A stretch of 64,000 nt of DNA from JAFNAG01 sp963824985 (GCA_963824985.1 CAWGRQ010000031.1:1-64000), one strand, 5' to 3'; shown: positions 44,934 to 54,784, counted from the first letter of the stretch. Translations and numbers: made by a program. Notes: a model not told the origin generated them from the letters alone.

Positions 44934-45164
44934 ATGAACAGGAACGTAACATTGCGGCTGGATGAGGCAGTCTTGCGCAAGGCCAGACACGCCGCGGTGG
45001 AACAGGACCAGTCCTTGTCCGAATGGGTGGCCGGCCTGGTCACGCGCGCCACATCCGAAACGGATCGCAAACAGAGAGCCCGGGCGGGCGCTCTCCACAG
45101 AATGCGCAAGGGCCTGCATCTGGGGGGCACCCCTCTTTCGAGGGACGAAACCCATGGGCGCTGA
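44934..45164 (+). CDS. vapB: VapB-like ribbon-helix-helix antitoxin
   Basis: This 76-residue protein opens with NVTLRLDEAVLRKARHAAVE, the strand-helix start of a ribbon-helix-helix (CopG/MetJ-type) DNA-binding fold, followed by SLSEWVAGLVTRAT. The C-terminal half is basic and charged and is expected to wrap the toxin. The ATG at 44934 follows AGGAGGAG. It overlaps the toxin gene by 11 bp (45154-45164), normal for type II toxin-antitoxin pairs. It is predicted to neutralise the PIN toxin and repress its own promoter. Confidence 0.82.
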   Translation: MNRNVTLRLDEAVLRKARHAAVEQDQSLSEWVAGLVTRATSETDRKQRARAGALHRMRKGLHLGGTPLSRDETHGR

Positions 45165-45576
45165 TCAGATCTTTGTCGACACCAACATACTCGTGTACGC
45201 ATACGACATCGATGCCGGCGAGAAATACCGGATAGCCAGGGAGAAGATATCCGCCCTTTGGCACCGTGATCTCCTGCCCGGAATCAGCGTCCAGGTACTG
45301 CAGGAATTTTATGTGAATCTGATCAGGAAAAAGGTTCCGGCGCCGGTTGCCCGTGAGACCGTGACCAGCTACCTCGAGTGGGACGTGATCGACAATGACC
45401 GATTCCTCTTCATCGAAGGGCTCCGATGGAAAGAGAAGCACAGCCTGTCCTACTGGGATGCTTTGATTCTGGCCGCGGCAAGGAAAGCCAGGGCAAGAGT
45501 GGTCTGGAGCGAAGATCTGGCATCAGGCCGCGATTATGATGGCATTGAGGTGATAAATCCTTTGATTTCGGAGTGA
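45154..45576 (+). CDS. vapC: VapC-like PIN-domain ribonuclease toxin
   Basis: 140-residue PIN-domain protein. Conserved acidic residues are D9 (FVDTNILVYAY), E51 (LQEFYVN), D102 (YWDALILAAA) and E120/D121 (VWSEDLASG), which form the Mg-dependent nuclease site. VapC toxins cut tRNA or rRNA; this target is unknown. It overlaps the VapB antitoxin gene by 11 bp. The pair is flanked on the left by a repeat element and on the right by a 310-bp gap, consistent with an acquired module. Confidence 0.9.
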   Translation: MGADQIFVDTNILVYAYDIDAGEKYRIAREKISALWHRDLLPGISVQVLQEFYVNLIRKKVPAPVARETVTSYLEWDVIDNDRFLFIEGLRWKEKHSLSYWDALILAAARKARARVVWSEDLASGRDYDGIEVINPLISE

Positions 45577-45886
45577 CACAAAGCCCGGCGCCGAAACAAG
45601 ACCGTCAACCGCGGATCGGGGGTTAACGGCGGGAGGCCAAAGAAAATCCCGAGCACACTGCGGACAACGTCCTGCTCGCGAGATTTAAAAACCAAATCTG
45701 CAGCTCATCGGCGGTCCTCCGGATTTTTCCCGCAAATATCATGATGCAAAAGCCCATGGAGCGCCGTTCCGATTCGTGTCCGATGCGAAGCGAACCCTGA
45801 TGTGATAGAGTGCTCCCCCAGCGCCGATATCAGCCAAGGCACCTGGCCATACGCCCGCAAAGCCTCTTTTGAGAGAGGAGACCGTC
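45577..45886. other. Intergenic region, nothing recognised
   Basis: 310 bp between vapC and the transaminase gene. No repeat, RNA or hairpin was found apart from the ribosome site GAGGAG at 45876-45881. Confidence 0.4.
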
Positions 45887-47260
45887 ATGACTCGTCTCGA
45901 ATTCGATCCGGATAAATTGACCCCAATCCCGGGGCCGCGTTCGACAGCCCTTTTGGAAAGGCGCCAGAAGGTGTTGCCCCGCGGGATATTCAGCTATCAC
46001 CCGATCTTCATCCAGCGCGGACAGGGAGCGCTCCTTGAGGACGTGGATGGCAATGTATTCATCGATTTCGCGGGCGGCTTGGGCTGCATGAACGCCGGCA
46101 ACAGCCCCGACGAGGCCGTCGCCGCCGTCCATGAGCAGGCCGATCGATTTCTCTTCTCCTGCTTTCATGTGGCGATGCACGAACCATACCTGGCTGTGAT
46201 TGAAAAACTGGTCCGCTACCTCCCGGGCGACGGCCCGAAAAAGGGGATGCTGGTCAACAGCGGCGCCGAAGCGGTCGAGAATGCCATCAAGCTGGCTCGC
46301 GCTTTCACCAAAAGGCAGGCGGTGATTACATTTCAGAACGCCTTTCATGGCCGCACGCTGATGGCCCTGGCGCTGACGAGCAAGACCCGGACCTACAAGG
46401 CCGGCTTCGGTCCATTTCCGGCGGAAGTCTACCGCCTCCCCTACGCCTATTGCTACCGCTGCCCCCTGAATCTCGAACATCCGACCTGCGATCTCGCCTG
46501 CGCCGATCTGCTCCGCGATGCCTTTGAGACCCAGGTAGCCCCCGGTGAGATCGCGGCGCTGATCATCGAACCGGTTCAGGGCGAGGGCGGGTTCGTGGTC
46601 CCGCCCGCGGAATACCTGCCGGAACTCGAACGAATCTGCCGGGAGCACGGAATTCTCTTCATCGTCGATGAAGTCCAGACGGGCCTGGCCAGAACCGGAA
46701 CCACATTCGCATTCCAGCAACTGGGCGTGAAACCCGACCTGGTCGTGCTGTCCAAATCGCTGGCCGGCGGCCTGCCCCTCAGCGCCGTGCTGGGGCAGGC
46801 GGAAATCCTCGACAGCCCCCAGGTCGGCGGCCTGGGGGGCACGTTCGGCGGCAACCCGCTCGCATGCGCCGCCGCGCTCAAGGTGCTCGACAAGATCGAG
46901 CGCGAAAGCCTGTGCCACCGCTCCTTTCAGATCGGAGCCAGGATCCGCGGGCGGGCCGCTCAGTGGGAGGAGGAGTTTCCCAGGATTGGGGATATCCGCT
47001 CCCGCGGCGCCATGGTCGGGATCGAATTCGTCGAGAACCGCCACACCAAGGAACCGGCCACGGAATACGTTTCGAGATTGAAAACGGAGTGCCTGCGCCG
47101 CGGGTTGCTGCTGATTTCCGCCGGAACCTACTCCAATGTCATCCGCTTTCTCATTCCCCTCGTGATCGATGACAGGACTCTGGAGCAGGGCCTGGATATC
47201 CTGGAAGGCTCAATGAGAGCCGTGAACCATCCGGCACACCCGGGAGGAAAAGCATTATGA
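45887..47260 (+). CDS. Class III omega-aminotransferase (GabT-like)
   Basis: PLP-dependent transaminase of 457 residues, subgroup II, acting on omega-amino acids (4-aminobutyrate, beta-alanine or 3-aminoisobutyrate type). Motifs: NSGAEAVENAIKLARAFT, FHGRTLMALALTSK, EPVQGEGGFVVPP, FIVDEVQTGLARTG, and the PLP lysine in LVVLSKSLAGGLPLSAV. The ATG at 45887 follows GAGGAG. It converges, 28 bp apart, with a methylmalonate-semialdehyde dehydrogenase. Such a pair usually converts beta-alanine or 3-aminoisobutyrate through (methyl)malonate semialdehyde to acetyl- or propionyl-CoA, so I favour that substrate class over GABA. Confidence 0.88.
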   Translation: MTRLEFDPDKLTPIPGPRSTALLERRQKVLPRGIFSYHPIFIQRGQGALLEDVDGNVFIDFAGGLGCMNAGNSPDEAVAAVHEQADRFLFSCFHVAMHEPYLAVIEKLVRYLPGDGPKKGMLVNSGAEAVENAIKLARAFTKRQAVITFQNAFHGRTLMALALTSKTRTYKAGFGPFPAEVYRLPYAYCYRCPLNLEHPTCDLACADLLRDAFETQVAPGEIAALIIEPVQGEGGFVVPPAEYLPELERICREHGILFIVDEVQTGLARTGTTFAFQQLGVKPDLVVLSKSLAGGLPLSAVLGQAEILDSPQVGGLGGTFGGNPLACAAALKVLDKIERESLCHRSFQIGARIRGRAAQWEEEFPRIGDIRSRGAMVGIEFVENRHTKEPATEYVSRLKTECLRRGLLLISAGTYSNVIRFLIPLVIDDRTLEQGLDILEGSMRAVNHPAHPGGKAL

Positions 47261-47288
47261 TTCGATTCCGGGTTGCCTTCAAGAATGG

Positions 47289-48767
47289 CTAAGACCAGGT
47301 CCATCGCTTGCCGTCCGGGTCCCATCGGCTGAGAACCACTTTGGATCGCGTGTAAAACTGAATCCCTTCCATCCCCTGAACGTGCAGGTCGCCGAAGAAG
47401 GACTGGTTCCATCCTGAAAACGGGAAGATCGCCATGGGGGCGGGGACGCCGATGTTGACGCCCACCATGCCGCACTGAATTTCGCGGGAGAACTTCCGGG
47501 CGGCGCCGCTATCACTGGTGAATATAGCGGCCCCATTCCCGTAAGGAGAGTGATTGGCACGCGCGATGGCCGATTCAAGAGACGGCGCGCGCATCACCGA
47601 GAGTACCGGCCCAAAAATCTCGTCGCGGGCGATCTGCATGTGCGGCTCGACGCGGTCAAAAATGCTGGGGCCCAGGAAAAAACCAGGCCCGGATACGCTC
47701 GGCTCCAGCCGTCCATCGGCGACCAGCGAAGCTCCTTCCTGAATCCCCAGCTCCAGATATTGCAGCACGCGTTCGCGTGCGGCTTCATCGATCATCGGTC
47801 CCATGCCCATGGAATCATCCTCATCGGTCGGGCCGACCGTGAGGCGCGCCCCTGCTCCCACCAACCGTGGGATCATCTCCTCCGCGGCGTCTGCGACCGC
47901 GATCACGACACTCCCCGCCATGCAGCGCTGTCCGGTGCAGCCGAACGCCGCGCCGGTGATGGCCCCGGCGGCCGCGTCCAGGTCGGCGTCGGGCATGACG
48001 ACCATAAAATTCTTGGCGCCTCCGGCCGCCTGTACGCGCTTCCCGCACGCGGTTCCGGTTTTGTAAATATACCTGGCCACGCTGGTTGAGCCGACAAAGC
48101 TGATCGCCGCCACATCGGGATGATGCAGCAGGGCATCAACAGCTTCTTTGCCGCCATGCACGACATTGAGCACACCGGGAGGCAGGCCGGCATGGGAAAA
48201 CAACTCAGCCAGGCGCATGGCAGTCAGGGGGACCTTCGGAGAAGGCTTGAGCACAAAGGTGTTGCCACAGGCAATGGCGAGCGGATACATCCACATCGGC
48301 ACCATCGCCGGAAAATTGAAGGGCGTGATCCCGGCGCATACTCCCACCGGCTGGCGCATGGTTGTGCCGTCGATGCCCCTGGCGACGTTATCGAGCGACC
48401 GTCCCATCAGCAGCGATGGAATCCCGCACGCCATTTCGACGACTTCGATCCCGCGGCGCACGTCGCCGCACGCCTCCTCGTAGGTCTTGCCATGTTCGCG
48501 GTTTACCAGGCGCGCCAGGGATTCGAAATTCGCTTCCAGGAGCTGCTGATAGCGGAACAGAATGCGGACTCGATCGCCGGGGGGAACCTCAGCCCAGGCG
48601 AGCAATGCGATGCGACATGACTGCACCCCTTCCCGGACATCCTCCACCGTGCACGAAGGCGTCCGGGCTATGACCACGCCCCGGGATGGATTGAATACCG
48701 GCGTGGTTTCGCCCTCCCGTGCCGGTGTTGCCCGGCCATCAATGAAATTTCCGCAGATCGTTTCCAT
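47289..48767 (-). CDS. mmsA: CoA-acylating (methyl)malonate-semialdehyde dehydrogenase (MmsA)
   Basis: NAD-dependent enzyme turning methylmalonate or malonate semialdehyde plus CoA into propionyl- or acetyl-CoA and CO2. The 492 residues carry the MmsA pattern: CAGITPFNFPAMVPMWMYPL, KPSPKVPLTAM, ISFVGSTSVARYIY and the catalytic cysteine in GCTGQRCMAGS. The C-terminal NIGVPAPMAIFPFSGWNQSF is diagnostic for this ALDH branch. It is convergent with the transaminase gene. Valine, beta-alanine or inositol catabolism are possible roles; the neighbour favours an omega-amino acid. Confidence 0.93.
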   Translation of the reverse strand: METICGNFIDGRATPAREGETTPVFNPSRGVVIARTPSCTVEDVREGVQSCRIALLAWAEVPPGDRVRILFRYQQLLEANFESLARLVNREHGKTYEEACGDVRRGIEVVEMACGIPSLLMGRSLDNVARGIDGTTMRQPVGVCAGITPFNFPAMVPMWMYPLAIACGNTFVLKPSPKVPLTAMRLAELFSHAGLPPGVLNVVHGGKEAVDALLHHPDVAAISFVGSTSVARYIYKTGTACGKRVQAAGGAKNFMVVMPDADLDAAAGAITGAAFGCTGQRCMAGSVVIAVADAAEEMIPRLVGAGARLTVGPTDEDDSMGMGPMIDEAARERVLQYLELGIQEGASLVADGRLEPSVSGPGFFLGPSIFDRVEPHMQIARDEIFGPVLSVMRAPSLESAIARANHSPYGNGAAIFTSDSGAARKFSREIQCGMVGVNIGVPAPMAIFPFSGWNQSFFGDLHVQGMEGIQFYTRSKVVLSRWDPDGKRWTWS

Positions 48768-49321
48768 ATTTCCCGCCTCACAGTTGCGCGTGATTATCGC
48801 CCATCCCTCCGCGCCGGAACAATCCCCGATTGCGAGGCCTTGCGGGCCTCACCACGACAACGGCAAATCTGGAATATCAGGAAATCGAATGCAGGCTTTG
48901 CCGAAGTGTCGAAAAAGGAGGCGGCGCGCGCGGTCGCTTCCGGGAGCCCGCGCCGGCGATGCCTCTTATGGCAGGCGCAACAGCTTCCGGTTTCGTTCCG
49001 CACGCAGAGCCCTCCATGCGCCCCAAGGCCGCACACCCATGAAGTGATTCCGCTCGCGAGTCACAGGAAGAGTCACGAATCCCGAAGGCTCGTGCTGCCC
49101 GTTTTCAGGCGGGACTGCCGGCCGCAGTCTTGTCATATATGATATATCAGAAATGTGTTGACATATCACAAAGCCTGCTCCTATTGTGGGACCATCAATG
49201 CATTCGCGACATGATGCGTTAACGATCGTCTGCTTCAGATTCGGGATGGTTGGCCGCAAGTAGAGGGTTGCACCTGCTCTTTCCAGCACAGGCATGCAAA
49301 GGTCATTGCGGAGATCGAGCC
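48768..49321. promoter_or_regulatory. Divergent control region with two TGAYATATCA sites and a sigma70-type promoter
   Basis: The 554 bp are non-coding. At 49140-49149 lies the perfect palindrome TGATATATCA and at 49159-49168 the variant TGACATATCA. The second overlaps TTGACA (49158-49163), which is 18 bp from TATTGT (49182-49187). This forms a promoter facing the isomerase gene, with operators placed to block or activate it. A weaker TGGAATATCA is at 48870-48879 on the mmsA side. Confidence 0.6.
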
Positions 49322-50188
49322 ATGAAGCACGAGTACTCACTTTCCCACCTTACGGTCCTGGCACTTACGCCCCCGCGCATGATCGATGTCGCGGCGCGCG
49401 CGGGCTATCGTTATGTCGGCCTGCGTCTCAACCGGGTCACGCCGGCTGAACCCCTCTACCCGCTGATTACGGATCGCGTACTGATGAAGGAAACCAAGGC
49501 CCGTCTGGCCGACACCGGGGTGGGAGTTCTGGACATCGAACTGGCCCGGATGGATCCGGGAAACGACCCCTATTGTTATCTTCCGCTCCTCGAAGCCGGC
49601 GCCGAACTCGGGGCCCGGCATGTCATTACGCAGCTGCCGGACCCGGATCGCGAGCGAGCGACGGATCGCTTCGCCCTGATCTGCGATCTGGCCCGGCCAT
49701 TGGGCCTCGGCATCGATCTCGAGTTCCCATCCTGGACGGAGATCCCGGACCTGGCGACGGCGGCGCAAATCCTTCATGCGGTCAACCGGCCGAATGCCGG
49801 CATCCTGGTTGACATTCTTCATTTCGAACGGTCGAATTCAAGCACCGCAGAACTGAAAAAGCTTCCGCGCGAGTGGTTTCGCTATGCGCATGTCTGCGAT
49901 GCGCCAAAAGGAACGCCCGGCTCAAGGGAGGAGCTCATCCATACGGCCCGATCGGAACGCCTGTTTCCAGGTGATGGCGGCATCGATGTCCGGGGTATTC
50001 TCTCGTGCCTTCCAACCGGGATACCTTATGCGCTTGAAATTCCCGGTGATACGCTTGCAGCCAGGATCGGGCTGGAGGAGTATGCGCGCCAGGCCCTGTC
50101 GAGGGCCAAAGAACATCTGGATGGGCTGGAACATGTTGCAAGGGAAACGGGCGACGAGGCGGACGTCCTCTCGCGCGAAGGCGCATGA
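49322..50188 (+). CDS. Sugar phosphate isomerase/epimerase family (xylose isomerase-like TIM barrel)
   Basis: 288-residue TIM-barrel protein of the AP endonuclease 2 superfamily. Metal-ligand segments are visible: GVLDIELARMD, LGIDLEFPSW, AGILVDILHFERSNS, YAHVCDAPKG and FPGDGGIDVRGIL with YALEIPGD near the end. Such enzymes interconvert ketoses, inosose or hydroxypyruvate forms, and the substrate is not evident. The ATG at 49322 has GGAG upstream. It follows the promoter with two TGAYATATCA boxes and is the first gene of the catabolic set. Confidence 0.83.
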   Translation: MKHEYSLSHLTVLALTPPRMIDVAARAGYRYVGLRLNRVTPAEPLYPLITDRVLMKETKARLADTGVGVLDIELARMDPGNDPYCYLPLLEAGAELGARHVITQLPDPDRERATDRFALICDLARPLGLGIDLEFPSWTEIPDLATAAQILHAVNRPNAGILVDILHFERSNSSTAELKKLPREWFRYAHVCDAPKGTPGSREELIHTARSERLFPGDGGIDVRGILSCLPTGIPYALEIPGDTLAARIGLEEYARQALSRAKEHLDGLEHVARETGDEADVLSREGA

Positions 50189-50353
50189 GGGGTCAATAAC
50201 GGCAGAAGCGAGATCGACATGCGGATGGCGCAGGCTTGTTCGTGAAGGCCCCGGCCCGACGCGGCTATAGGGGTCCGGCCTCATGGGAAAGGGGATTGTC
50301 CTAAAAGGGGGCGAAGCCGCATCGCGCCGCCTTCCGCCGCCAAAACCGGCTGC

Positions 50354-51349
50354 TCAAGAAAAAATCACGTGGACCTTGCCCGATTTGCCCGTGCTCGCAA
50401 TCTGCAGCGCCCGGCCGATCGAGTCGAACGGAATCGTCTCGGTCACGATCTTCGAAGGTTGCAGGACCTTGTTTGCCACCTGCTGAATCGAAGACGCAAA
50501 ATCCGCCGGGTGGTCGTAAATGAGGCTCGGCTCAATCCGGATTCCTTCGCGCACCAGCCGGAGCGGCACGAAGCTCGCGGGGGAAGATGAAAGGCCGAGG
50601 AGCAGAACCCGACTGCCGCGTGGCGCCGCGCCCAGGGCCAATTCCACGGTCGGTGTCACGCCGGCACATTCAAATACGGTGCTCACGTTTTCGTCCAGCC
50701 AGAGGTTCGCCGGATTTCCGCCTGCACACGCCTCTGCTCCCAGTTGAGAAGCCATGGCCAGCTTTTCGTCAAACTGGTCGTGGGCCAGCACGCGCACTCC
50801 CTGCGTGACCGCAACGTGCGTGAGCAGCAGGCCAACCACACCGCAGCCAACGACCGCAACGGTGTCGCCCGCGCGCGCCCCGGATTGCAGCAGGGCATGC
50901 AGCGAAACCGTCAAGGGTTCGATGGAGGCGGCATCCGCATCCGAGACGGCATCGGGAACGGGCCAGGTGAATTCCGCCGGGGCCGTCGCGTAGTCGGCAA
51001 AGCACCCCGGCACCGATACGCCCATGCTCTTCTTGTGGGGACAGATGTTGCCGCGGCCCTCGAGGCAGAACCTGCAGGTGCCGCACGTATAGTTCGGCTC
51101 AACAATCACTCTCTGGCCCGCCGCGAGCTTGGTCACGCCCGGTCCGACAGCCACCACCCGCCCGACAAATTCGTGGCCGAGCAGGAAGGGCAGATACGGC
51201 GGTGTGCGGTGCCCGAGGTAAAACGAGACATCGGAGCCGCATATCCCGATGCGGTCAGGTCGAATCATCACCTCCCCCACCGACAATGCAGGAGCGTCAA
51301 TTTCGCGAATCTCCATCTTCTCAGGCGCCGTCAACAAAGCAGATTTCAT
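50354..51349 (-). CDS. Zinc-dependent medium-chain alcohol/polyol dehydrogenase
   Basis: MDR-superfamily dehydrogenase of 331 residues. The catalytic zinc site is GICGSDVSFYLGH and LGHEFVGRVVAVG with E nearby. The structural zinc loop has four cysteines in NYTCGTCRFCLEGRGNICP. The Rossmann motif is VVGCGVVGLLL. It resembles L-threonine, sorbitol or L-galactonate/L-gulonate dehydrogenases. It is transcribed convergently to the isomerase gene and carries a CAACATATCA site about 70 bp upstream. It probably oxidises a sugar acid or polyol intermediate. Confidence 0.88.
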   Translation of the reverse strand: MKSALLTAPEKMEIREIDAPALSVGEVMIRPDRIGICGSDVSFYLGHRTPPYLPFLLGHEFVGRVVAVGPGVTKLAAGQRVIVEPNYTCGTCRFCLEGRGNICPHKKSMGVSVPGCFADYATAPAEFTWPVPDAVSDADAASIEPLTVSLHALLQSGARAGDTVAVVGCGVVGLLLTHVAVTQGVRVLAHDQFDEKLAMASQLGAEACAGGNPANLWLDENVSTVFECAGVTPTVELALGAAPRGSRVLLLGLSSSPASFVPLRLVREGIRIEPSLIYDHPADFASSIQQVANKVLQPSKIVTETIPFDSIGRALQIASTGKSGKVHVIFS

Positions 51350-51878
51350 AGCAATTCCTTAGGATGCGGACCATTCATGCTGATCCCAACAAGAAAATCC
51401 TGAATCAATCTGATTTTTCAACATATCAGATTTCAATGAGCCCAGGGAAACAAATTCCAAACCGATCGGGCGATGCCTCCCCGCTAAGGTCCAGGCGTTG
51501 CAGGCGTGGCATCTGTTTCGTATGGTTGGATGGCCGGCTGCATTAAACTGCCGGGTCGATCGCACCCGGGCGACGTCCGGCGCGCGAATGTGAATTCCGG
51601 CTTCCCTTTATCCGGCTGAAGCCACCCGGCGATGATCGAGTGCCCTGCCCCCCTGAATTGGCTCCGATTACCGGGCGTTGCCGTGAAGCGGCCCCCGCCT
51701 TCGAGGGCCGCCTGCTCCCGCTTTGCTCAGCTCATCAAACCTTCCGGATACTGATAACTCATCAATCTCACTTGCCGGGGAAAAATGTGAGGCCACCTCT
51801 TCCGCCGGCGTCGGGAGGCACTCGTCAAGAAGGGACGAAACAGATTCTGTCTTCACAACACCAGTGCTGGGCGTCCTA
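51350..51878. other. Intergenic region with one operator-like site
   Basis: 529 bp. CAACATATCA at 51419-51428 sits within the inverted repeat TCTGA...TCAGA (51410-51429). Nothing else was recognised. Confidence 0.4.
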
Positions 51879-52265
51879 TCACTTCGCTTTTACGACGACG
51901 TGCGTGTGCTTGCCCGGCGCGCATGGAACCTGGAATCCATCCATCCCGGGCGCATAAATCTCGGCAAGATAGTGCTCCGTCCCGGCTACGTCGAACACCA
52001 CGGCAGGATCCTTTTCCGATCTGGGGCTGAGCCGGGTAACCACTATCGACATAGCGGATTCGTTGCTTTTGGCATTGGTCACGGTGATCTGGTTAAGATT
52101 GTCGCTGGGTACAAATCTATAGGTCCCGGCCGGAAGCGGCTTGCCATTGACGATAAAAGAAAAAGGCACGTCCGCAACAACTACCGACGACGAGAACGTC
52201 TGGGCCGAAGCAATAGTGGCCGTCGCCACCAGAATCAAAACACCTGCATACAAGCATTTCATCAT
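51879..52265 (-). CDS. Small secreted protein of unknown function
   Basis: 128 residues with a signal peptide (cleavage after IASA). The mature part is a small beta-rich domain with VPFSFIVNGKPLPAGTYRF, a pattern I know from short secreted proteins common in Acidobacteriota genomes. It contains no catalytic motif and one Cys near the C-terminus. The function is unknown. Two start codons are adjacent (52265 and 52262), with GAGGTAGG upstream. It is monocistronic and precedes the repeat patch at 52.3-53.2 kb. Confidence 0.75.
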   Translation of the reverse strand: MMKCLYAGVLILVATATIASAQTFSSSVVVADVPFSFIVNGKPLPAGTYRFVPSDNLNQITVTNAKSNESAMSIVVTRLSPRSEKDPAVVFDVAGTEHYLAEIYAPGMDGFQVPCAPGKHTHVVVKAK

Positions 52266-53242
52266 ACGCCTACCTCATTTTTCTTATCGCGGCCTATGGC
52301 CGCAACCGAAGCAATAGAAGGAGATCGACGCCGAAATGGTCTTGCCGCCAAGCCCAACTGTGGAAATGGACTCCAGACATCCGGATCGTTCCTTCCCCTC
52401 ACCTGTTGAGGTCTGATGTTGATTATGAAAACAAGTTTCATATAAATCGACGGGTCTGCTCGAAAGGACATAGGGGTGTCCGGCTCCGAAGCTTCCGATC
52501 GGATGAGTGACCTCGGAGTTGCTCAGCTGCGGCCGGTTTGCCTGTCCTGACCGCAAATGCCAGCGCGAACGGGATGGCGCAGGTGATGCCGCGAACGAGA
52601 ACGCAAGCGAGTAGCTGTTTGTGGCGTCAAAGATAGGCCACGGAGGGGGTGATCCTCGACACATTCAGGTGGGCCTCCAGGGATGATTCGATCAGCCACA
52701 TTCCTTCTCTTGATGTAAGGCCGGATAGCCGGGTGCGGGAACCCACCAGCCCTTCGGGCGCCGGCGGGGCTGCCCTGTCTGCTTTGTCGCTCCTCCTCAA
52801 CGATGCACTCACATCGCCTTCGTCGTCGCTTCGCGCATACAGGGCCGCCGCGCTCGTCGCAAACGTTACCGTAATTTACGAACACGAGTCCTTAGGGCTC
52901 GCGCAAAAATAACTTCAGATTCTGCTGCCGGCTCTCCAGCTCGCAGACAGGGCGCAGAAGCAGCATAGGAATACAGCAAGCTGGAGAGCCGGCAGCCCTG
53001 CGGGGCGCGGCGGCGGACGGGCATCTGCGGCGTTGCCGCTCCTCGACGATGTCACCACATCGCCTGCGTCGTGGCGCCTTGCATCTGCCCGTCCGGCGCT
53101 CGCGCCAGAATGCAAAGTTATTTCTGCGCGAACCCTTAGCTCGCGGACCATGCTGGCATATCAGTATTTTATTGACTCCGAGCATTTGCCCGGCCTATAA
53201 ACAAATGATTTCACAAAAAATACCAACAACCGGGACACACTT
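52266..53242. other. Repeat-rich intergenic region
   Basis: 977 bp without a gene. It contains GAAGCTTCCGATCGGATG at 52488-52505 (repeated at 54795-54812), the 45-bp repeat at 52680-52722, a degenerate fragment of the palindromic family at about 52730-52890, full copy D at 52891-53139, and an operator-like TGGCATATCA at 53154-53163. Confidence 0.6.
52891..53139. mobile_element. Palindromic element family, copy D (249 bp)
   Basis: The ends CTTAGGGCTCGCGCAAAAAT and the complement of CTAAGGGTTCGCGCAGAAAT pair over more than 30 bp. Inside, CTGCCGGCTCTCCAGCT is exactly complementary to a segment 50 bp away. The core GCATCTGCGGCGTTGCCGCT with CTCGACGATGTCACC appears in the opposite orientation to copy B. 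Non-coding. Confidence 0.75.
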
Positions 53243-54784
53243 ATGAAGAACCTCAGACTCTTACCATTGGCAGGCATGGCCTTTGGTCTTTTTGTAGGTG
53301 TGGGCATCACGGCGTCAGCGCAGCGAGCCGGCGGTCCTAATCCGAATCTCGCGGCTGCCCCTGCTTTCAAATCAGAGGAGTACCTGCTGTTCGGCAATGC
53401 GAACCGCGGCGCCGGCGAGCCGATGATTGCCGTGGATCCTACCAATCCCAAAAACATGATTGCCGTGGCGATGGGGAGCATCCAGCAGCTTCACGGCAAG
53501 CCTGCCACCCAGGGTAGCACTAACCTGTATCATCTGGTTGCGGGGTCGACAATCAACTGGCTGGGCGTCACGCATGATGGCGGCATCACCTGGGACATAG
53601 GGGAGCAGCCGGTCCTTTCCGGGAAATGGAAACGCTGCCCGGATGCGTTCGCCGATGTCACGAAGGACGGTGTATTCCTTGCCGGCTGCGAACCTCGGGA
53701 GACCGACAGCTCCCCGGATTTCTTCGGCATGTCGGCTTTCCAGGTATCGACGGACAAAGGCAAAACCTGGGGGCCGGTTGTGCAGATGATCAGCGATTAC
53801 CAGCTGAACCGCTTCGCGCCGCAGCTGAAACCGATCTCGGGCGGGTTTCCGACCGGAGCTCCCGATCGCGTGGCGACGCACTCTCCCTGGGATCGCCCCT
53901 TTACCCACATCGATGACTCCACGGGTGTGATCTATGGCGTATCGCAGGGCGGCTCGACCGCAATCGACACGCCGCCCAATGTCCGCCGTTCGCAAGCCTA
54001 TATTACAGCGTCGACCGACGGCGGCAGGAGTTTTGGCACCATCTACTCCTGGGATTCGCCCGAGTATCCGCAGCAGAGCCGGGGGATCAGCGCCACGGCC
54101 GCCCAGGGCGTCGTTGCGGTTATCTATATCGCCCGCAGCGTGCCCGAGAGCGAGAAGGCGACCTGCCCGTGCGCTGTGCTCGGCCTCAGCCGCGACCGCG
54201 GAAAGACGTTCAGCTACCGGGTGCTGAAAAATATTACGATCCCGCCGCAGGCTGCGACCGCCGGCGGTCGTGGCGCGGGACGCGGGGGCGGCCCCGGAGG
54301 TTCCGGCAACGGTGGGTTGACCGCTATATCGGCCGATCCGACCAGGGCGGGCCGTTTTGCCATGCTCAAGAGTGAGACGGGGCCCCGATACAGCGTCGCT
54401 ATCAGCGAAGACTATGGCGCGACCTGGTCTCCGTTCGTTGTGGCCGGAACGGTGCCGGAGGCGGTCGGTTTCTCGAAGCCAGCGTTTGAATTCTCGCGCG
54501 ATGGAGTTTTGGGATTGATCTGGCGGGCTTCCTACGCGGATCGCAGCTATGACATCTGGGCGGCCATTTCGCGCGACAGCGGCAGGACCTTCAGCCGGTC
54601 GCTGAAAGTCAGCCACGCGCGCTCGCCCGCATTCGACCTGTACCGGAATGCGGGTCTGTTCGGCGACGACATTCAGGACCTGGCGATGGACCGCGAGAAC
54701 CTGCATCTGGTATGGGGTGATTCGCGTTCCGGCTTCCAGGGCGTGTGGTACGGCCGGGTGCGATTGTCCGATTTCGAATTCTGA
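53243..54784 (+). CDS. Exported BNR/Asp-box (sialidase-like) propeller protein
   Basis: 513 residues with a signal peptide (1-27, cleavage after ASAQ). Six Asp-box motifs mark a beta-propeller: THDGGITWD, STDKGKTWG, STDGGRSFG, SRDRGKTFS, SEDYGATWS and SRDSGRTFS. Sialidase catalytic residues (the Arg triad and Tyr) cannot be located with confidence, so enzyme activity is not claimed. A Gly/Arg-rich insertion, GGRGAGRGGGPGGSGNGG, lies at about residues 340-358. An operator-like TGGCATATCA is about 85 bp upstream. It may be a surface glycan-binding or glycosidase protein. Confidence 0.78.
   Translation: MKNLRLLPLAGMAFGLFVGVGITASAQRAGGPNPNLAAAPAFKSEEYLLFGNANRGAGEPMIAVDPTNPKNMIAVAMGSIQQLHGKPATQGSTNLYHLVAGSTINWLGVTHDGGITWDIGEQPVLSGKWKRCPDAFADVTKDGVFLAGCEPRETDSSPDFFGMSAFQVSTDKGKTWGPVVQMISDYQLNRFAPQLKPISGGFPTGAPDRVATHSPWDRPFTHIDDSTGVIYGVSQGGSTAIDTPPNVRRSQAYITASTDGGRSFGTIYSWDSPEYPQQSRGISATAAQGVVAVIYIARSVPESEKATCPCAVLGLSRDRGKTFSYRVLKNITIPPQAATAGGRGAGRGGGPGGSGNGGLTAISADPTRAGRFAMLKSETGPRYSVAISEDYGATWSPFVVAGTVPEAVGFSKPAFEFSRDGVLGLIWRASYADRSYDIWAAISRDSGRTFSRSLKVSHARSPAFDLYRNAGLFGDDIQDLAMDRENLHLVWGDSRSGFQGVWYGRVRLSDFEF

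Noticed and set aside
45830..47044. A 404-codon frame opposite the class III aminotransferase
   Set aside because: Antisense to a gene with all PLP motifs; encoded sequence has no known domain.
53372..54706. A 444-codon frame opposite the BNR protein gene
   Set aside because: Antisense of six Asp-box repeats; not a separate gene.
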